Assembly (NCBI RefSeq): GCF_000165395.2
Contig: NW_026261572.1
Coordinates: 248,001-312,000 of the forward strand
Direction of reading: 5' to 3'
DNA from: Babesia bovis T2Bo
Lineage: Eukaryota > Apicomplexa > Aconoidasida > Piroplasmida > Babesiidae
DNA: 64,000 bases
The position numbers and the translations under genes were made by a program. Shown one piece after another: positions 21,606 through 33,235 of the stretch (position 1 is the first letter of the stretch; each line of letters starts with the position of its first letter). Below the pieces are notes generated by a model. The model was not told the origin of the DNA and searched no databases. It saw nothing but the letters and a program-made list of their open reading frames with translations.

Positions 21606-23855
21606 TTATTCTTTTGCTCTGAATAGTGTGTCGAAGTTTGCTCTTTGTAGGTCTTCTGCACCGAATGGCGATGGTTGGTATGCGAGTGCTTCTACTGCGC
21701 ATCCGGCTTCTCCGTTGATGGTTATACGTCTAACCATTATAGCAGCATGCTTGTGTTCACTCTTGGGTGCGAAAATAACCGCCACAGGTGGTTTTTTGCT
21801 GGTGGGTGCAATTACAAATGTGAATCCCGCACCAATTTTCGGTAACACTCTGCAGTTCTTGAACAGCACGGACCCTATGGCTACATCTGGGTGTTCAATG
21901 GGCTTCATAACGTATACATTTTCTACAAAGTTGCGATCCCACTTGAGTCCCAGTGACGATATATCTGGTTCTTCTAGATCAACATCTATTAATCTAGCTC
22001 CATCTTGTACATTGATAATGTTATTTGTGGTTTCTGTGAACTCGAGCGATCCTTTGGTTGTTTCCCTCAAGGCCTTCACGTTAGAACCGTCTGAGAGCAG
22101 AACGGTCATTGGTTTATCTCCTGACTTATCAAGGTAGATGTCGATATCATTTCCTGCATTTTTGTTATCCAGTTCGATAATAGATGATCCAATGATTAGG
22201 AATCCCTTTGGTGCACTTGCTTTATATTTGAGTACCAACATTTGTGGTCTTTTCAGTATAATTTCTGTATTAGGCAGTTCCTCCAGTGGTTTACATATTT
22301 TTCCTGCATTCTTTTGTTTGTCATCGCTTTCGGGTAGGCATATGATATCTCCATTGATGGATTGCGTATTGAACTGTCCGATATCCAGGCGTCCATGTTG
22401 ATTTCTGTTCATGAACACGTATGATATTTCGGATAATGCTTGTGCCACCATCTGGGTATCTTTGAGTTTAACTGGCCTGTATTCATTACCCGTAGCGCTG
22501 TTCCACCTGTCGATACTGTAGCTATTTCCATTGCGTGTGACCAGTGTAACGTAATGGTTTGCTACGCAAGGGTTGGAGACTACTAGCAGTACAAAAGACC
22601 TATTCTTGGGTATAGAGTGTTCTATATCTCCGAACCTAACTCCCTCCACATAGGTGGCACAGTTGCATTCCACATCTTCTCCTTCTTTGTATCTGAATAC
22701 TTTAGTAGCTCTATTTTCATATTTTTCTAGTGGTGAGTCTTTTCCCAATTGTGAGTTAATATGCAGTGTGAATCCTTCTCCTCCGTGTACGCACTCTCCT
22801 GCTCTATCTCTGCTGGGCAATCCTGGGTAGTATGCAAAGTGTTCCTCTGCATCTACTAGTCTCAGTTGCACTTCTTCGGTTCCAACTCCCTGTACAGCAT
22901 AGTATGACTCAACCCATACACCGTCTACCAATGCTGATACAATTACGATCTTAGTTTGTTTTTCTCCTGCATCGAAACACACTGTGAACTCTGTGGATTG
23001 CCTGGGCACTGGTATTTTGATTTTATGGAATAGCATTCCATTCCACCTGGCTTCTATGTTATCGAACGTCACACACATTAGTTTATCGACCTTCATACGT
23101 CTCCAGGATTGTGATTTGGCAATTCGGGCATATGTGGTTGCGTCTGACAATTCTACGACAGACGTTGGTTCACATGACCCGCTTCCTTCATCATCAGAGT
23201 CCTCGGCAGACGCTTCACGACGCCTGTGTTCATTGGTCGGTATTACCATGGACCAGAATGACTCCAGTGCTTCATTCCATTGTTGTATGAACGCGTTGGC
23301 GTAATCCAGTGGAGTTTCATATTGTGCATTTGCGTTTGTTGTTGCGCCACTTTGCCCTGTGGCTTTAGTTTTGCTTGGAGCCTTTATTTTCAGTACAGCT
23401 GTATCTGGTGAGAACATGCGTGACCAGAAGAAACTGGAGATGGTAGAGAATGGCTCTTCATGGTAGTATCTTTTAAATGTACTACCTCCAATTTCATAGG
23501 TTATTATTATTTCTGTTGTCGTCATGTTTTCACTCCATTTTACCTGCAGATTATGTGCTTGTGGCATGACGTACAGTCTTTGGTTTCCCATGATCAGGGT
23601 AATGGATGTTCCGCGCAATTTTGCGTCATCAAACCCATATAATACCATGTTATCACCATGTCTCGTTACGGATACACCCTTGAGGTAATCTGCGGGCTTG
23701 AGGTCTAACAGATCGACTACTACATCTCGTGGTGAGTTGAATAGCGCAGGTTGGTGATGGAGTATTCCTAGGTCACATTCTGCTGTGAATGCAAATATCT
23801 TCTGTGCGAAATTCGCACAAAATAGTACGATGATATATGCTCCTAATCCCTTCAT
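21606..23855 (-). CDS. Large secreted protein, possible paralogue of its neighbour
   Basis: Intronless frame of 749 residues with an N-terminal signal peptide (GAYIIVLFCANFAQKIFA). The rest is predicted beta-rich and contains repeated blocks of the form acid/aliphatic stretch, a Tyr/Phe-Pro step, then IGxVxxKN: for example VDLEEPDIS ... IEHPDVAIGSVLFKNCRVL. A short disordered Ser/Glu-rich link with basic residues (RRREASAEDSDDEGSGS) divides it near residue 215; RRRE could be a processing site. The layout and the C-terminal module resemble the 1207-residue neighbour on the same strand, suggesting divergent tandem paralogues. Size and secretion fit a spherical-body-type or exported protein, but I recognise no named family. 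Confidence 0.8.
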   Translation of the reverse strand: MKGLGAYIIVLFCANFAQKIFAFTAECDLGILHHQPALFNSPRDVVVDLLDLKPADYLKGVSVTRHGDNMVLYGFDDAKLRGTSITLIMGNQRLYVMPQAHNLQVKWSENMTTTEIIITYEIGGSTFKRYYHEEPFSTISSFFWSRMFSPDTAVLKIKAPSKTKATGQSGATTNANAQYETPLDYANAFIQQWNEALESFWSMVIPTNEHRRREASAEDSDDEGSGSCEPTSVVELSDATTYARIAKSQSWRRMKVDKLMCVTFDNIEARWNGMLFHKIKIPVPRQSTEFTVCFDAGEKQTKIVIVSALVDGVWVESYYAVQGVGTEEVQLRLVDAEEHFAYYPGLPSRDRAGECVHGGEGFTLHINSQLGKDSPLEKYENRATKVFRYKEGEDVECNCATYVEGVRFGDIEHSIPKNRSFVLLVVSNPCVANHYVTLVTRNGNSYSIDRWNSATGNEYRPVKLKDTQMVAQALSEISYVFMNRNQHGRLDIGQFNTQSINGDIICLPESDDKQKNAGKICKPLEELPNTEIILKRPQMLVLKYKASAPKGFLIIGSSIIELDNKNAGNDIDIYLDKSGDKPMTVLLSDGSNVKALRETTKGSLEFTETTNNIINVQDGARLIDVDLEEPDISSLGLKWDRNFVENVYVMKPIEHPDVAIGSVLFKNCRVLPKIGAGFTFVIAPTSKKPPVAVIFAPKSEHKHAAIMVRRITINGEAGCAVEALAYQPSPFGAEDLQRANFDTLFRAKE

Positions 23856-24162
23856 TTTAGGGTTTCCTAATTTCGATATTTGATGACGCGGCTATTAGGA
23901 GTTCCTGAAACGCTGCTAGAACGCTTCAGTTAACATATTCATGTCACCGTATATGTACACGAACTATTATTTAGGTCCATTAATAGCGCATGTTTAGGTT
24001 ACGTTTTTGTTCGGGTTAGTATTCACCACGCCTGTGTTATGACGCGCCCTCACAACGCACCATTGCCAAAGTGACTTTGGAGGTCACGACGTGCTAGGAT
24101 TTGTATAATTAGTTTTTATAACAATATTAATACAAGACTTAATTTTCTGTCTACAATACACC
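23856..24162. promoter_or_regulatory. Spacer between the two secreted-protein genes
   Basis: About 300 bases upstream of the 749-residue gene and downstream of the 1207-residue gene, so it should hold the promoter of the former. No gene or strong repeat is visible. Confidence 0.35.
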
Positions 24163-27100
24163 TTAGTGTAGGTGGCTAATTAGCTGGCTCAGTGCGAGGT
24201 GTTCCTGTGCCGGCACTGCTGACAATTCGATGGTATCGAATGAGTTGTTAGATCCGAACTTGTAGGCCTGCACATCCACTCCTTTGATATTTCGTGTGAC
24301 TATGAGTAGTATATCTTCTTTGATGGCCTGCGAGACGTAAACGTGTTTGACAATTTCTTTTTGCCCTCCGCGTATGACGGTGTGCTTGTACACGACATCC
24401 CCGATGATTGTCCCCGACGATGCAAGGGTGGTGTACAATGTGGTTTGGGCATCTACTTTCATTGTGATGACATTGGGGTTGAATTCTCCGCTGTCGATAT
24501 TGACTTCCAATCCCACCAGTTCGTGTACATTGTATGCATGTCTTAGCAGCGTATGGTTTACAAGGTGGAACTCCAGGTTACTTAGCGGTCCCCAGTTACA
24601 GTTTGCTTCTGTTGGTCTTCTGATTGCTTTTGCCTTTTTGGCATCTTCTATAGTATAGAACGTTGTCTCCGTACCGTCACCGGTATGGTATTGCATATAG
24701 AGTGTGGCGATTTCTACATTTGGTGACTGGTATCGTACCCAAATGTGGAATCCTTCATCTGCTGGTGGCAGCGTGATGTTGAACGCTCCGAAGCTGATAT
24801 TTAATCCTGTATGCATTGTGCTTCCGGTGAAGTACATGCTGTACTTGTTGAGTGTCAGGTATCGTACGTAATGCGGGAAATGACCCTTGTTGAAGTCGAG
24901 CGTATCCAATCTACTGAAATACATTCCTATTTTATTGATGGGTTCATTGGTATCCACAAAGAATGGCAGTTTTGTACTTTCTTTATCCACAGTGAACAGG
25001 CCACTTCCTGGTGCATTTTCCCTGAAGGTAACAACGGCAGTTTCACCCTGTGGCTTTGCCACATCTGCGGTAATTTCGCGCAGCCCGTTTGGTTGTTCCG
25101 AGATTGTAACTTTGCAACACTTTTCGTTGGGTGAGAATACTATTTCATGTTTTCCGAATACAATTGGATTGAATCCTGATGATGTGGCCTCTAATTTTGC
25201 CACGGTAACTTTGACATCACCGATTTTAGACACTGAGCTTTTGACATCACCTTGTTCCATGTCATCCACAAATAGCGTTGTGAATGATCCTGATACCTTG
25301 GGTATAATAACTCTTCTGAAGTTGGTTGTTTCCTTTGTTTTGACTGCTCCATCTTTGTCTATAACAATTTCTTCAATACCCTTGGGTGTCATTGTGTAGA
25401 CATAGTACTGTGTATTTTCTTCATTTTCCTGTTGTCTGTGCACTTGTCTCCAACGATGTCCATCGGTAGTTTCAAACTTTTTACCTTTTACATCTAGGTT
25501 ACCCAATGTAAAGTTGTGTCCATGTGGCATGTAGGTCATTATGAGTTTGTGGTAGCTGTATTCTGCTTTACCCACACGAACATCTTGGAAATCTGCGTGC
25601 AGTGGTAGCGCCTGTGCTATTAGCTGGTACCACGACAGTGAGAGCAGGTGGTGCACTGCATCCAGTCCACCTGATTCACAGTTACAATTAGCCTGGCTGA
25701 CTAGACGCAGTCTGTTGCTATCTGGTAGTATTTCCATGTGGTACAGCTGTCTCTTGATCAGGCTACTCTTTTGGTAATATGAATCCACGAGCAAATAGTT
25801 CTTAACTCCATTGTTGATTACGGTAATGATTGCGTTAGCTTCCTCGTCGATATCCATTTGATGTTTATTCCACAGAATGGCTCCTATGCGTATTCTGGGT
25901 GACACTGGCAGGTATATAACTACATTGGTTGAGATTGTCATAATTTCGATATGGTTGTTCAGTACGGGGTCATTTAGGTTTAGTATTACTGCGTTTACCT
26001 CGGTGTTTGCCTTTTGTTTGGCCAAGTTGTCTAGATCCAGCAGCCCATGGTCCTTAAAGCACTTGAACTTGGCATTGACATTGGTGACTTCGCTGTGGTC
26101 ACTAACATCATAGAGCTTTGATGACTCAGCGCCACCTTCGAAAACTGCCACCATGTTCTTTTTGCCATTTTCTATGAAGAAGACCTGGGTATTGAAAGAT
26201 CTTCCAAGTTCAACTATATCTTTTCCGTTTTCACGAATCTTTTTGAACTCCGTGGCGCCTAACATGTTAGGCGTGTAGAACGTGACACCTGTGCGGAACT
26301 TTGCTGCCTGCACCTCTGCTTCGTTGTGTGAGAATAGGTCAAAGTCAATTGCCGGTTTGATCAATGCTGCCTTGTTAGGTTCCAACCTGAGGTACTGCGT
26401 GGGTATTTGGTTCATCAGGATGGACATTGTATGTCTGTCGCCAATCAAGCTCTTGGGGTTGACTGACGCTGACATGGCAATATGCCCTGTAGCTATGGCT
26501 GCGGTGGTGATCGACACTGACGCTAAACTGATCTCTTGTGTAGATTCTGCATCCAGGTGAGTGAAGGCGACGTAGGTGTGGTTATTTCCATTTTCGACCG
26601 TCAAGTTCAGATCATTGTGTTTACCATGTACCTCTACTTTCTTGATTAACTTGAAGTTTCCCGTTCCCGTAGGACGCAGTACAAAGTGCTTCGACTGCGG
26701 GTATGCTACATACGTCATATCTTGTATATATGGGTGTGATGTATCTTCACCAAAATCATACTGTAGTGTAACCGGATGGATATTATACTCTGGCATTGCA
26801 TAGGTCATCACAGGTAACGCTTCGGTAGCTTCTTCAGCGGCGAATGAATCTACTTCTTCATACTGTGCATCCTTTGGTGATGTACATCTGAAGTAGGTAA
26901 GGTGCGAATACCAGTAGTAAATCTCGGCTACAACTACATATGTGATGTTGTCACGTTCACCTTTGAAGTACCTCCATACATACAAATCAGTAACGGTATC
27001 AGCTATGGCTAACGGCATGCTACGGAATACCACTTCTCCAATAAACTTGAGTCCACCACCTGGATTAGTGTTGTATATAAGATCATATGTCGAGGACTTG

Positions 27101-27786
27101 TGGTTGACCATACCCTGAGGGCAATTGGACTCCTTGATATTCAGCTTATGCTGTATCTGCGGTTTATCCGTTGCGTAACCGAAGTACGACAGGAATTCAT
27201 TCCATGTTTCAGTCATAACATTACCTTCGGATGCAACTTCCTTTAGCCACCATGCTCTTCTCTTTTCACGGTACAGTCTCATGGAGTGGCGGTTTCCAGT
27301 TTCATCAAAAGACTCGATGTAAACACAGAAACGATTTAGTTCATCACGGTATGTCATTAGGTGTCTGACGTCGTAGTCACCTTCTTCCTGTAGCATCTGG
27401 TGGTAGTAGTACACATCACCGAATGTGACACCTTGGAAGTGCCCTGGCAGGTCATCATGATTTATCGTATATGTGATGATGCTACTTCTTCTGTTGACGG
27501 TATCATCTTCTTCATGTACCAGTTTGATTGCATGGTGATGGCTTCGGCTGAACAGGTCTACGAAGACGTACTTGTTTTCACGGATGTCATCATTAGTAGC
27601 GCATCTCACCCACGGTGAGCATCCAATCTTCCTGAAAAAATAAGGAATTGAATGGAAGAATAGCGACACCGAATCTCCTCCCTTGCCAAAGTTGATGCCG
27701 AGGAATGCTTCGGTGTTAATAATATGCTCTCCGATGAATGCAGCCACTAAGCTGACAATGAACAATGATCGTAATTTTACGATCAT
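24163..27786 (-). CDS. Very large secreted beta-module protein (possible spherical body protein)
   Basis: Intronless frame of 1207 residues, about 137 kDa, with a signal peptide (LRSLFIVSLVAAFIGEH). The protein is a string of about 80-110 residue modules rich in Y, F, V, T and H, in which a recurring line reads roughly hydrophobic-L-N/D-x-D/E-P, then a Tyr/Phe-Thr/Leu-P step, then IGxhhW/Y (for example LNLNDPVLNNHIEI ... PRIRIGAILWN and LEVNIDSGEFNP ... TIIGDVVYKH). There are no membrane segments beyond the leader. Mass, secretion and beta-module style are compatible with Babesia spherical body protein 3 (about 135 kDa) and the FAINT-containing proteins, but I could not compare sequences, so this is only a candidate. 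Confidence 0.82.
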   Translation of the reverse strand: MIVKLRSLFIVSLVAAFIGEHIINTEAFLGINFGKGGDSVSLFFHSIPYFFRKIGCSPWVRCATNDDIRENKYVFVDLFSRSHHHAIKLVHEEDDTVNRRSSIITYTINHDDLPGHFQGVTFGDVYYYHQMLQEEGDYDVRHLMTYRDELNRFCVYIESFDETGNRHSMRLYREKRRAWWLKEVASEGNVMTETWNEFLSYFGYATDKPQIQHKLNIKESNCPQGMVNHKSSTYDLIYNTNPGGGLKFIGEVVFRSMPLAIADTVTDLYVWRYFKGERDNITYVVVAEIYYWYSHLTYFRCTSPKDAQYEEVDSFAAEEATEALPVMTYAMPEYNIHPVTLQYDFGEDTSHPYIQDMTYVAYPQSKHFVLRPTGTGNFKLIKKVEVHGKHNDLNLTVENGNNHTYVAFTHLDAESTQEISLASVSITTAAIATGHIAMSASVNPKSLIGDRHTMSILMNQIPTQYLRLEPNKAALIKPAIDFDLFSHNEAEVQAAKFRTGVTFYTPNMLGATEFKKIRENGKDIVELGRSFNTQVFFIENGKKNMVAVFEGGAESSKLYDVSDHSEVTNVNAKFKCFKDHGLLDLDNLAKQKANTEVNAVILNLNDPVLNNHIEIMTISTNVVIYLPVSPRIRIGAILWNKHQMDIDEEANAIITVINNGVKNYLLVDSYYQKSSLIKRQLYHMEILPDSNRLRLVSQANCNCESGGLDAVHHLLSLSWYQLIAQALPLHADFQDVRVGKAEYSYHKLIMTYMPHGHNFTLGNLDVKGKKFETTDGHRWRQVHRQQENEENTQYYVYTMTPKGIEEIVIDKDGAVKTKETTNFRRVIIPKVSGSFTTLFVDDMEQGDVKSSVSKIGDVKVTVAKLEATSSGFNPIVFGKHEIVFSPNEKCCKVTISEQPNGLREITADVAKPQGETAVVTFRENAPGSGLFTVDKESTKLPFFVDTNEPINKIGMYFSRLDTLDFNKGHFPHYVRYLTLNKYSMYFTGSTMHTGLNISFGAFNITLPPADEGFHIWVRYQSPNVEIATLYMQYHTGDGTETTFYTIEDAKKAKAIRRPTEANCNWGPLSNLEFHLVNHTLLRHAYNVHELVGLEVNIDSGEFNPNVITMKVDAQTTLYTTLASSGTIIGDVVYKHTVIRGGQKEIVKHVYVSQAIKEDILLIVTRNIKGVDVQAYKFGSNNSFDTIELSAVPAQEHLALSQLISHLH

Positions 27787-27950
27787 TCTATATACAAAAT
27801 TATATGAATATATGAAGTACCATTGATATAATAGCGTTGCACGAGCTTGCGGTATTCTGCACTTTCACGACAGCGTACCGATGGTATGCCCAGAGGAGCT
27901 ATATAACACCTCGCACAACACAATTACATTTATTAATATTAACCCAAAAG

Positions 27951-30763
27951 TTATATTTTTGGTATAATTGTTTTGGTCAGTTGGTTGTGCCTACTCCCTT
28001 GCCTTCCCAATATGTGCTTGATGCTGTGTACCATTTCAGTGCGTCCGATGACGAGATCTTCCGGGCGTTCTGTAGACTCGCTTTCCGTTTTTATATTTTC
28101 TTCTTCATAGTTGAGTGACTTAATGCGGACAGTTCCTTCCGAAATCTCGCTCATGCCGACGACGACAGCGACCTGTGCACCTGGGTAGTATTGAACCTAT
28201 ATACCATCTAACTTACGTTTAACCGTGGCAGCATCTAGTTGTTTTTTCAGGTTGGCACGGGGGTTGTAATGGAACTCTGCAGCTATTCCTGCATCCCAGA
28301 GTAGTGAGCATATACGAAGCCGTTCTGGCAGCATGGTGGCATCACCCACTGTGCAGACAAAAACGTCCGTTACATCACTGGATACTTTGTTTTGCGATAG
28401 AACGCGCATTATGCGCTCGATGCCTAGTGACATTCCAACGGAGGGCACTTGCCTCCCTGAAAGCATTCCAATCAGCCCATCATAACGGCCTCCGGCACCT
28501 ACTGAGCCAACCGAAGTGCCGGTTAGAACCGCTTCAAATATAACACCTGTGTAGTAATCCAGTCCTCTGGCTAAACTGAGGTCGAATGAAATCTCGCTAT
28601 CCTTGGCACCAAATGAGGCTAGGTATTGATTTAACAGTAACATTTCATCAAGTGCACCTGATGCTTCCACGAGTCCTTTGTTGCGTAGGTATTCCACAAC
28701 TGTTGATATCGGCCCCTTGATCTCCACAAACTCTTTTAGGCTTTCCACTGCCGATACTGCCAGACCTTTCTCGCTTATCATCTCTTCACGTACATTGGAC
28801 CAAGGTTCCTTATCCAGCTTGTCTATTGAGCTGCATATGGTCCGGTGCATTTCTGCTGGTACTCCGCAATGGGTCATGATAGCATCCAGGATCACGCGGT
28901 GCCCTATCTTGATAACGAATGTGCTTGTACACAGCATTCGCAGGATACGTATCAGTATGTAGACTACCTCGGCATCGGCTAACATCAATTGGTAAGACCC
29001 TGCGTAATCGAGGTCACACTGCACAAACTCTCGTAAGCGGCCACGTTGTATCTGTGGTTCATCACGGCGGTACACCTTGCCAATGTGGAACCGTTTCATT
29101 TTCTCGATTTTATTGGTACCCAGGAACCGTGCGAATGGCACGGTCAGATCGTACCGGAGGCATAGCTGCTCGCCGCCAGTGTCCTTTAGATCGTAGATTA
29201 ACTTCTGGTCCTCACCGTACTTGCCCATTAAGGTCTCCCTAAGCTCGAATACTGGTGTGTCAATCTCGCAGGCACCATGTTGCTTGAATATACTTTTCAC
29301 GGCATCCATTACTATTGATCTCACGAGCATATCATCCGGCAAGATATCGACAGTGCCCTTGGGCACCTTGAGTTTGCGAATTTGGTTATTCTGTGGCAGT
29401 AGCATAGCATTTAACCTAGTTGCATGGTCTAATATTCCCGGTATACCGAAGGAATCATTCAAGTGCTTATATGCCTGGATGCCATATACACCGGGTCCCA
29501 GTATCTCCAGAAGGTAATCGTAGACTCCCATGTTACCGTGTCCTAAAACAGCCTTACGTTGCGTCGAGTCACTTTTCTTGAGGATCTCCTGTAGTCTTAA
29601 GATGGTGGTACACAAGGAAGCACATGCCAGTGACAGGTCACTGCATATGGATGGAAGCTCACCCATAGCTTCAATGCTAGACTTGGCGTTATCCACACCA
29701 GAGAGTGACAACTTCAATTTTTCCAACAGGTCTAGGTAAGTATCCTCTATAACCTGGATATCCAAGCTACTGTCCTTGGCCTGTGGATGTATGGACACTT
29801 GGAGCCGGGACCTACCTGGGCAAGAAGTGAGTTAAACTTGCGATGCAGCAGTGGAACAAACGATATGTAACACTGGGCTAGCACCTTCATGCAACGGTGC
29901 AAGCGGGCAATGTGTGAGTCCAAAGCAAGTGACCACGAGTGCTCCATAAAAGAGATGCCATTGGACTCACTGCTGCAGATACCAACTAGCATTTCATGGC
30001 ATATGCGTAAAATTGATTTAGACAGCTCGGCAATCTCTCCGTTGGCCATGATATAACTGGATAGTGATAGTTGCAGGTCCCTGTCAACTTCAGCTGAAGG
30101 TGAAATCAACTTGCTGTCTTCAGTCAGCCACACCAGGTTCCGGCATACCGTGACTGTATGTGGCAACTTCTGCAATTCAACACTCGAGAAGCATGCCGTG
30201 GGTATCCGCAGGGACTCGCATATGAGCCCTACTACACAGTCTGAGAATTTGGAGAATGAACTCAGTATGAGGCATATGAACGACACTCGGGCGAATAAAT
30301 CAAGCTGCCCATGGCATAGGTCGGTATACTCCGTTTCCGTTATACCCAATGAACCTGCAACTTTGCGAATGAACTCATCACTCAACTCGTATGGGCTTAT
30401 CTCAGCCACTTTGGATAATGCCCACAACAGTCGTGGATCGTTCAAAGCAGCAGGCTGCTGGCCATAGTTATCCAAGCACAGCAAATCGCTGTTTAACGCA
30501 TTGACAAACTTGGATACCAATGTGCCACTGTTGCCAAAGCGGCGCCTCAGCGCCCTGTGAAGCAGGGCGCAGCAGATTAGTCTATCCAGGAAGCTTCCTG
30601 ACGATTTACATGTGCCAGGGGCTCTAGAGCCACTTGTGAGATCAGTTATCCCGAGTGACCGTGCTAACTCTGGGTCCAATACCACAACACGCCTAGACAG
30701 CGCTACTGAGCATATTTCGTCCATAGAAAGGACTCGGACCGCGTTTAATACTACCTTAGCCAT
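27951..30763 (-). CDS. Histidyl-tRNA synthetase with long N-terminal fusion
   Basis: Three exons, 30763-29816, 29780-28217 and 28180-27951 (35 and 36 nt introns), 913 residues. Residues from about 430 are a class II HisRS: LRYDLTVPFARF, RRDEPQRGRLREFVQCD-type motif 2, and the His-specific LARGLDYYTGVIFE, then GAGGRYDGLIG and a C-terminal anticodon-binding domain (VAVVVGMSEISEGTVRIK). The first about 400 residues are all-helical and not part of bacterial HisRS; their start (VVLNAVRVLSMDEICSVALSRRVVVLDPELARS) resembles the N-terminus of histidine/phenylalanine ammonia-lyases. The ATG at 30763 was chosen; an in-frame ATG at 30871 is possible. Cytosolic histidine charging is expected. Confidence 0.92.
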
Positions 30764-30911
30764 TGCGATTAAGTTATAGAGTAACAAATTGTATCTATAG
30801 GGTGATGTATCCTGAAATAGTGATTCTGTGCTTCGAATGTGTGTCGCACCTGGAGGTAGTACTCCACACACAGTATCCTTCTAAGGCTAATTTTGCATTA
30901 CGTTTACTAAA

Positions 30912-33030
30912 ATGGACAATACCGAGGATGACAATGAAGTGGCACCCATGGAAGAGCAGGATGACGCACCAATGTTCATGTGGACACCGGTGGAATACGA
31001 CGCTTCATTGCAGGCTGAAGGGCTACTGGGCCTAGAGGTACTACAGGACGACTCCGTGGAGCCGGTGCCCAAGAAACAGCGCAAATCAAAGAAGGCAAGC
31101 GAAGGTACTGCCCAGGAAAGTCCGAGTTTGCCTGAGGTCAGTGATGACCAAGTTAACGAAGCTACACGTGGATGGAACAATATTCTGTTTGACCAATGGG
31201 CGATACCAATCGGTATTAGGCGCAACCTGTACGGGGCCAATATGACATCGCCAACCGTTATACAGCGGCTAGTCTTCAAACCGTCGCTTACGGCGGGTAT
31301 GCATATAGTTGCCTGTGCAGAAACGGTATGTACCATCTACGTTACGTTATCAATTGCAGGGTTCCGGCAAGACATTGGCATTTTCACTACCCATAGCGCT
31401 ATCGTTAAAATGCAGCGACGAAAAACCGGTTTCTGCGTTGGCAATACTGCCAACTAGGGAGCTGGCACTTCAGGTCAAGGATACCATGTCCATGCTCATC
31501 AAGGGCACGCAACACAGCGTCTTTGCTATCATTGGTGGCATGTCAATACAGAAGCAGGAGCGGGTGCTCAAGCACCAGCCTGAGGTCATTGTGGCCACAC
31601 CAGGCCGCCTCTGGGATATAATGCAGGACGTAAGCATCACGTTCAAGTTGCAGTACTTGGTCCTGGACGAGGCTGATAGGCTGGTCAGCGAGCAGTCGTT
31701 CAAGGAACTAGGTAACATAGTGGACAAGGTCAGGGAAAGAGACACCCAGTGCTTCATATACTCGGCGACTATACTTAATGTAGGTGGTACATATAGGCTA
31801 TATACTGTGCCAGCGTGAAAAGGACCTCCAGGCGCTGTTCAAGCTATTAAAGCTTAGTAACCCTATGGTATGCACGGCATCGCATAAAGGCGACCTCGTA
31901 TTGCCCTATGACCAGTTTATTAAAAAGCGCCCTTTCAAGAAAACTGTGGAGGAGGACACTTCCAACACAACGCTGCCTCCCAATTTAAGGTTTAGGATCA
32001 TCAAGTGCCTGGACGATGAACGGGTATGTAACGGTAACGCAGTTATAATGTTGGTAGGAACTAAAATTAATCGCATACATGATGGAACACCATGTCAATA
32101 ATGACAGTGCCCATATTATTATATTTGTTAACAGCATATCGTATGCATATCGCCTGGAGCCGCTGCTTAGGTTGGTTGACAATTGACGGAGTAATCCATC
32201 ACAGCCTCATCTTCTGGCGGGACAAGCACGAGCTGAGGATCGCAAAGAAACATTGCATGACCTTGAACAAGGAGCCAAAGTTCAACTTCATCACTAGTAT
32301 ACACTCCAGGCTTAAGCAAAAGCAGAGGCTGAAACGTCTGGAACAGTATGTGGCCATTGATTGTCTCATTAGGCCCAGGTTTACCAAAAACAAGAAAGCC
32401 GTTTTGATATGTACTGACGTGGCCGCACGGGGTGTGGATATACCTAACATCACAGAAGTCATACACTTCCAAGTACCGAGGAACGCAAGCACCTTCGTAC
32501 ACAGATCTGGGCGCACAGCGCGCTGCGAAGCAGCGGGTACGTCTTGGACTATACCCAAACATATTACCCAGGCACTGCTGTATGCATCTGTGAGAGCTCC
32601 GAGGTCGATACTTGGAACGACCTCTTCAAGGCAATTAATAAGAACATGGCCACCGAAGAAGTGGCCATGGCATGCATACCACCGAAACAGTACCAGCGTA
32701 GGTTACGCCTTTCGGAGTGCCATACCATCCAGGCTACAAGCGGTTGCTGGCTCTAGCAAGTGATATTGAAGAACAGGAGCATAAGGTAGGTAGTACAAAG
32801 GCCCAAATAGCCAGTTACAGATATCGAAAAAGGAGAAAACCAAAGCCTGGTTGCAAATGGCAGCAAAACAGGCTGATATCGAACTGAGTGATGAAGAATC
32901 CGACACCGATGCCATGAAAGCAAGGACTTACAGAAGTTTAAAAGCGGGGAAACGCACTTTAATGGAGGTATGTCACACACACATGGTTTTTATATAGTTT
33001 CCACAGCTGAGGGATGCCATGTACGATTGA
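30912..33030 (+). CDS. DEAD-box RNA helicase, MAK5/DDX24 type
   Basis: About nine exons with introns near 35 nt. Motifs in order: TSPTVIQ (Q motif region), AETGSGKT (the intron splits it after ACG at 31329), PTRELALQ, GG, TPGRLWD, DEAD (VLDEADRL), SAT, then IIIFVNSIS, TDVAARGVDIP and HRSGRTAR. MAK5/DDX24 identity is supported by the acidic N-terminus with FMWTPVEYD, the phrase ATRGWNNILFDQWAIP, and a helical insert before KQKQRLKRLEQ. MAK5 is needed for 60S ribosomal subunit assembly in the nucleolus. The last exon encodes only LRDAMYD and the stop. The start lies about 150 bp from the divergent HisRS start. Confidence 0.88.
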
Positions 33031-33073
33031 GACTGTGATGTCAACGCGGTGTTGCGGCACAGTACCTCCCTCG

Positions 33074-33102
33074 GGAATGCAATAGCATTCCACGTTCACG
33101 TG
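33074..33102 (+). repeat. Two adjacent small inverted repeats
   Basis: GGAATGC, a four-base AATA loop, then GCATTCC (33074-33091) is a perfect 7-bp stem. It is directly followed by CACGT, TC, ACGTG (33091-33102). Both lie between the MAK5 stop and the next gene, so they could be in the MAK5 3' UTR or the promoter of the FSH1-type gene. Confidence 0.35.
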
Positions 33103-33235
33103 GTACATATTCCTTCCAAAGTCCAGACAGATTAATGTTAGACTTTATATTTGCTCCCAGTATTACCCAACAGGCCAACAGCAACCCTAAGTGCCACGGT
33201 CACCCAAATGTGTAAACACGTAGTACGGACTCGCA

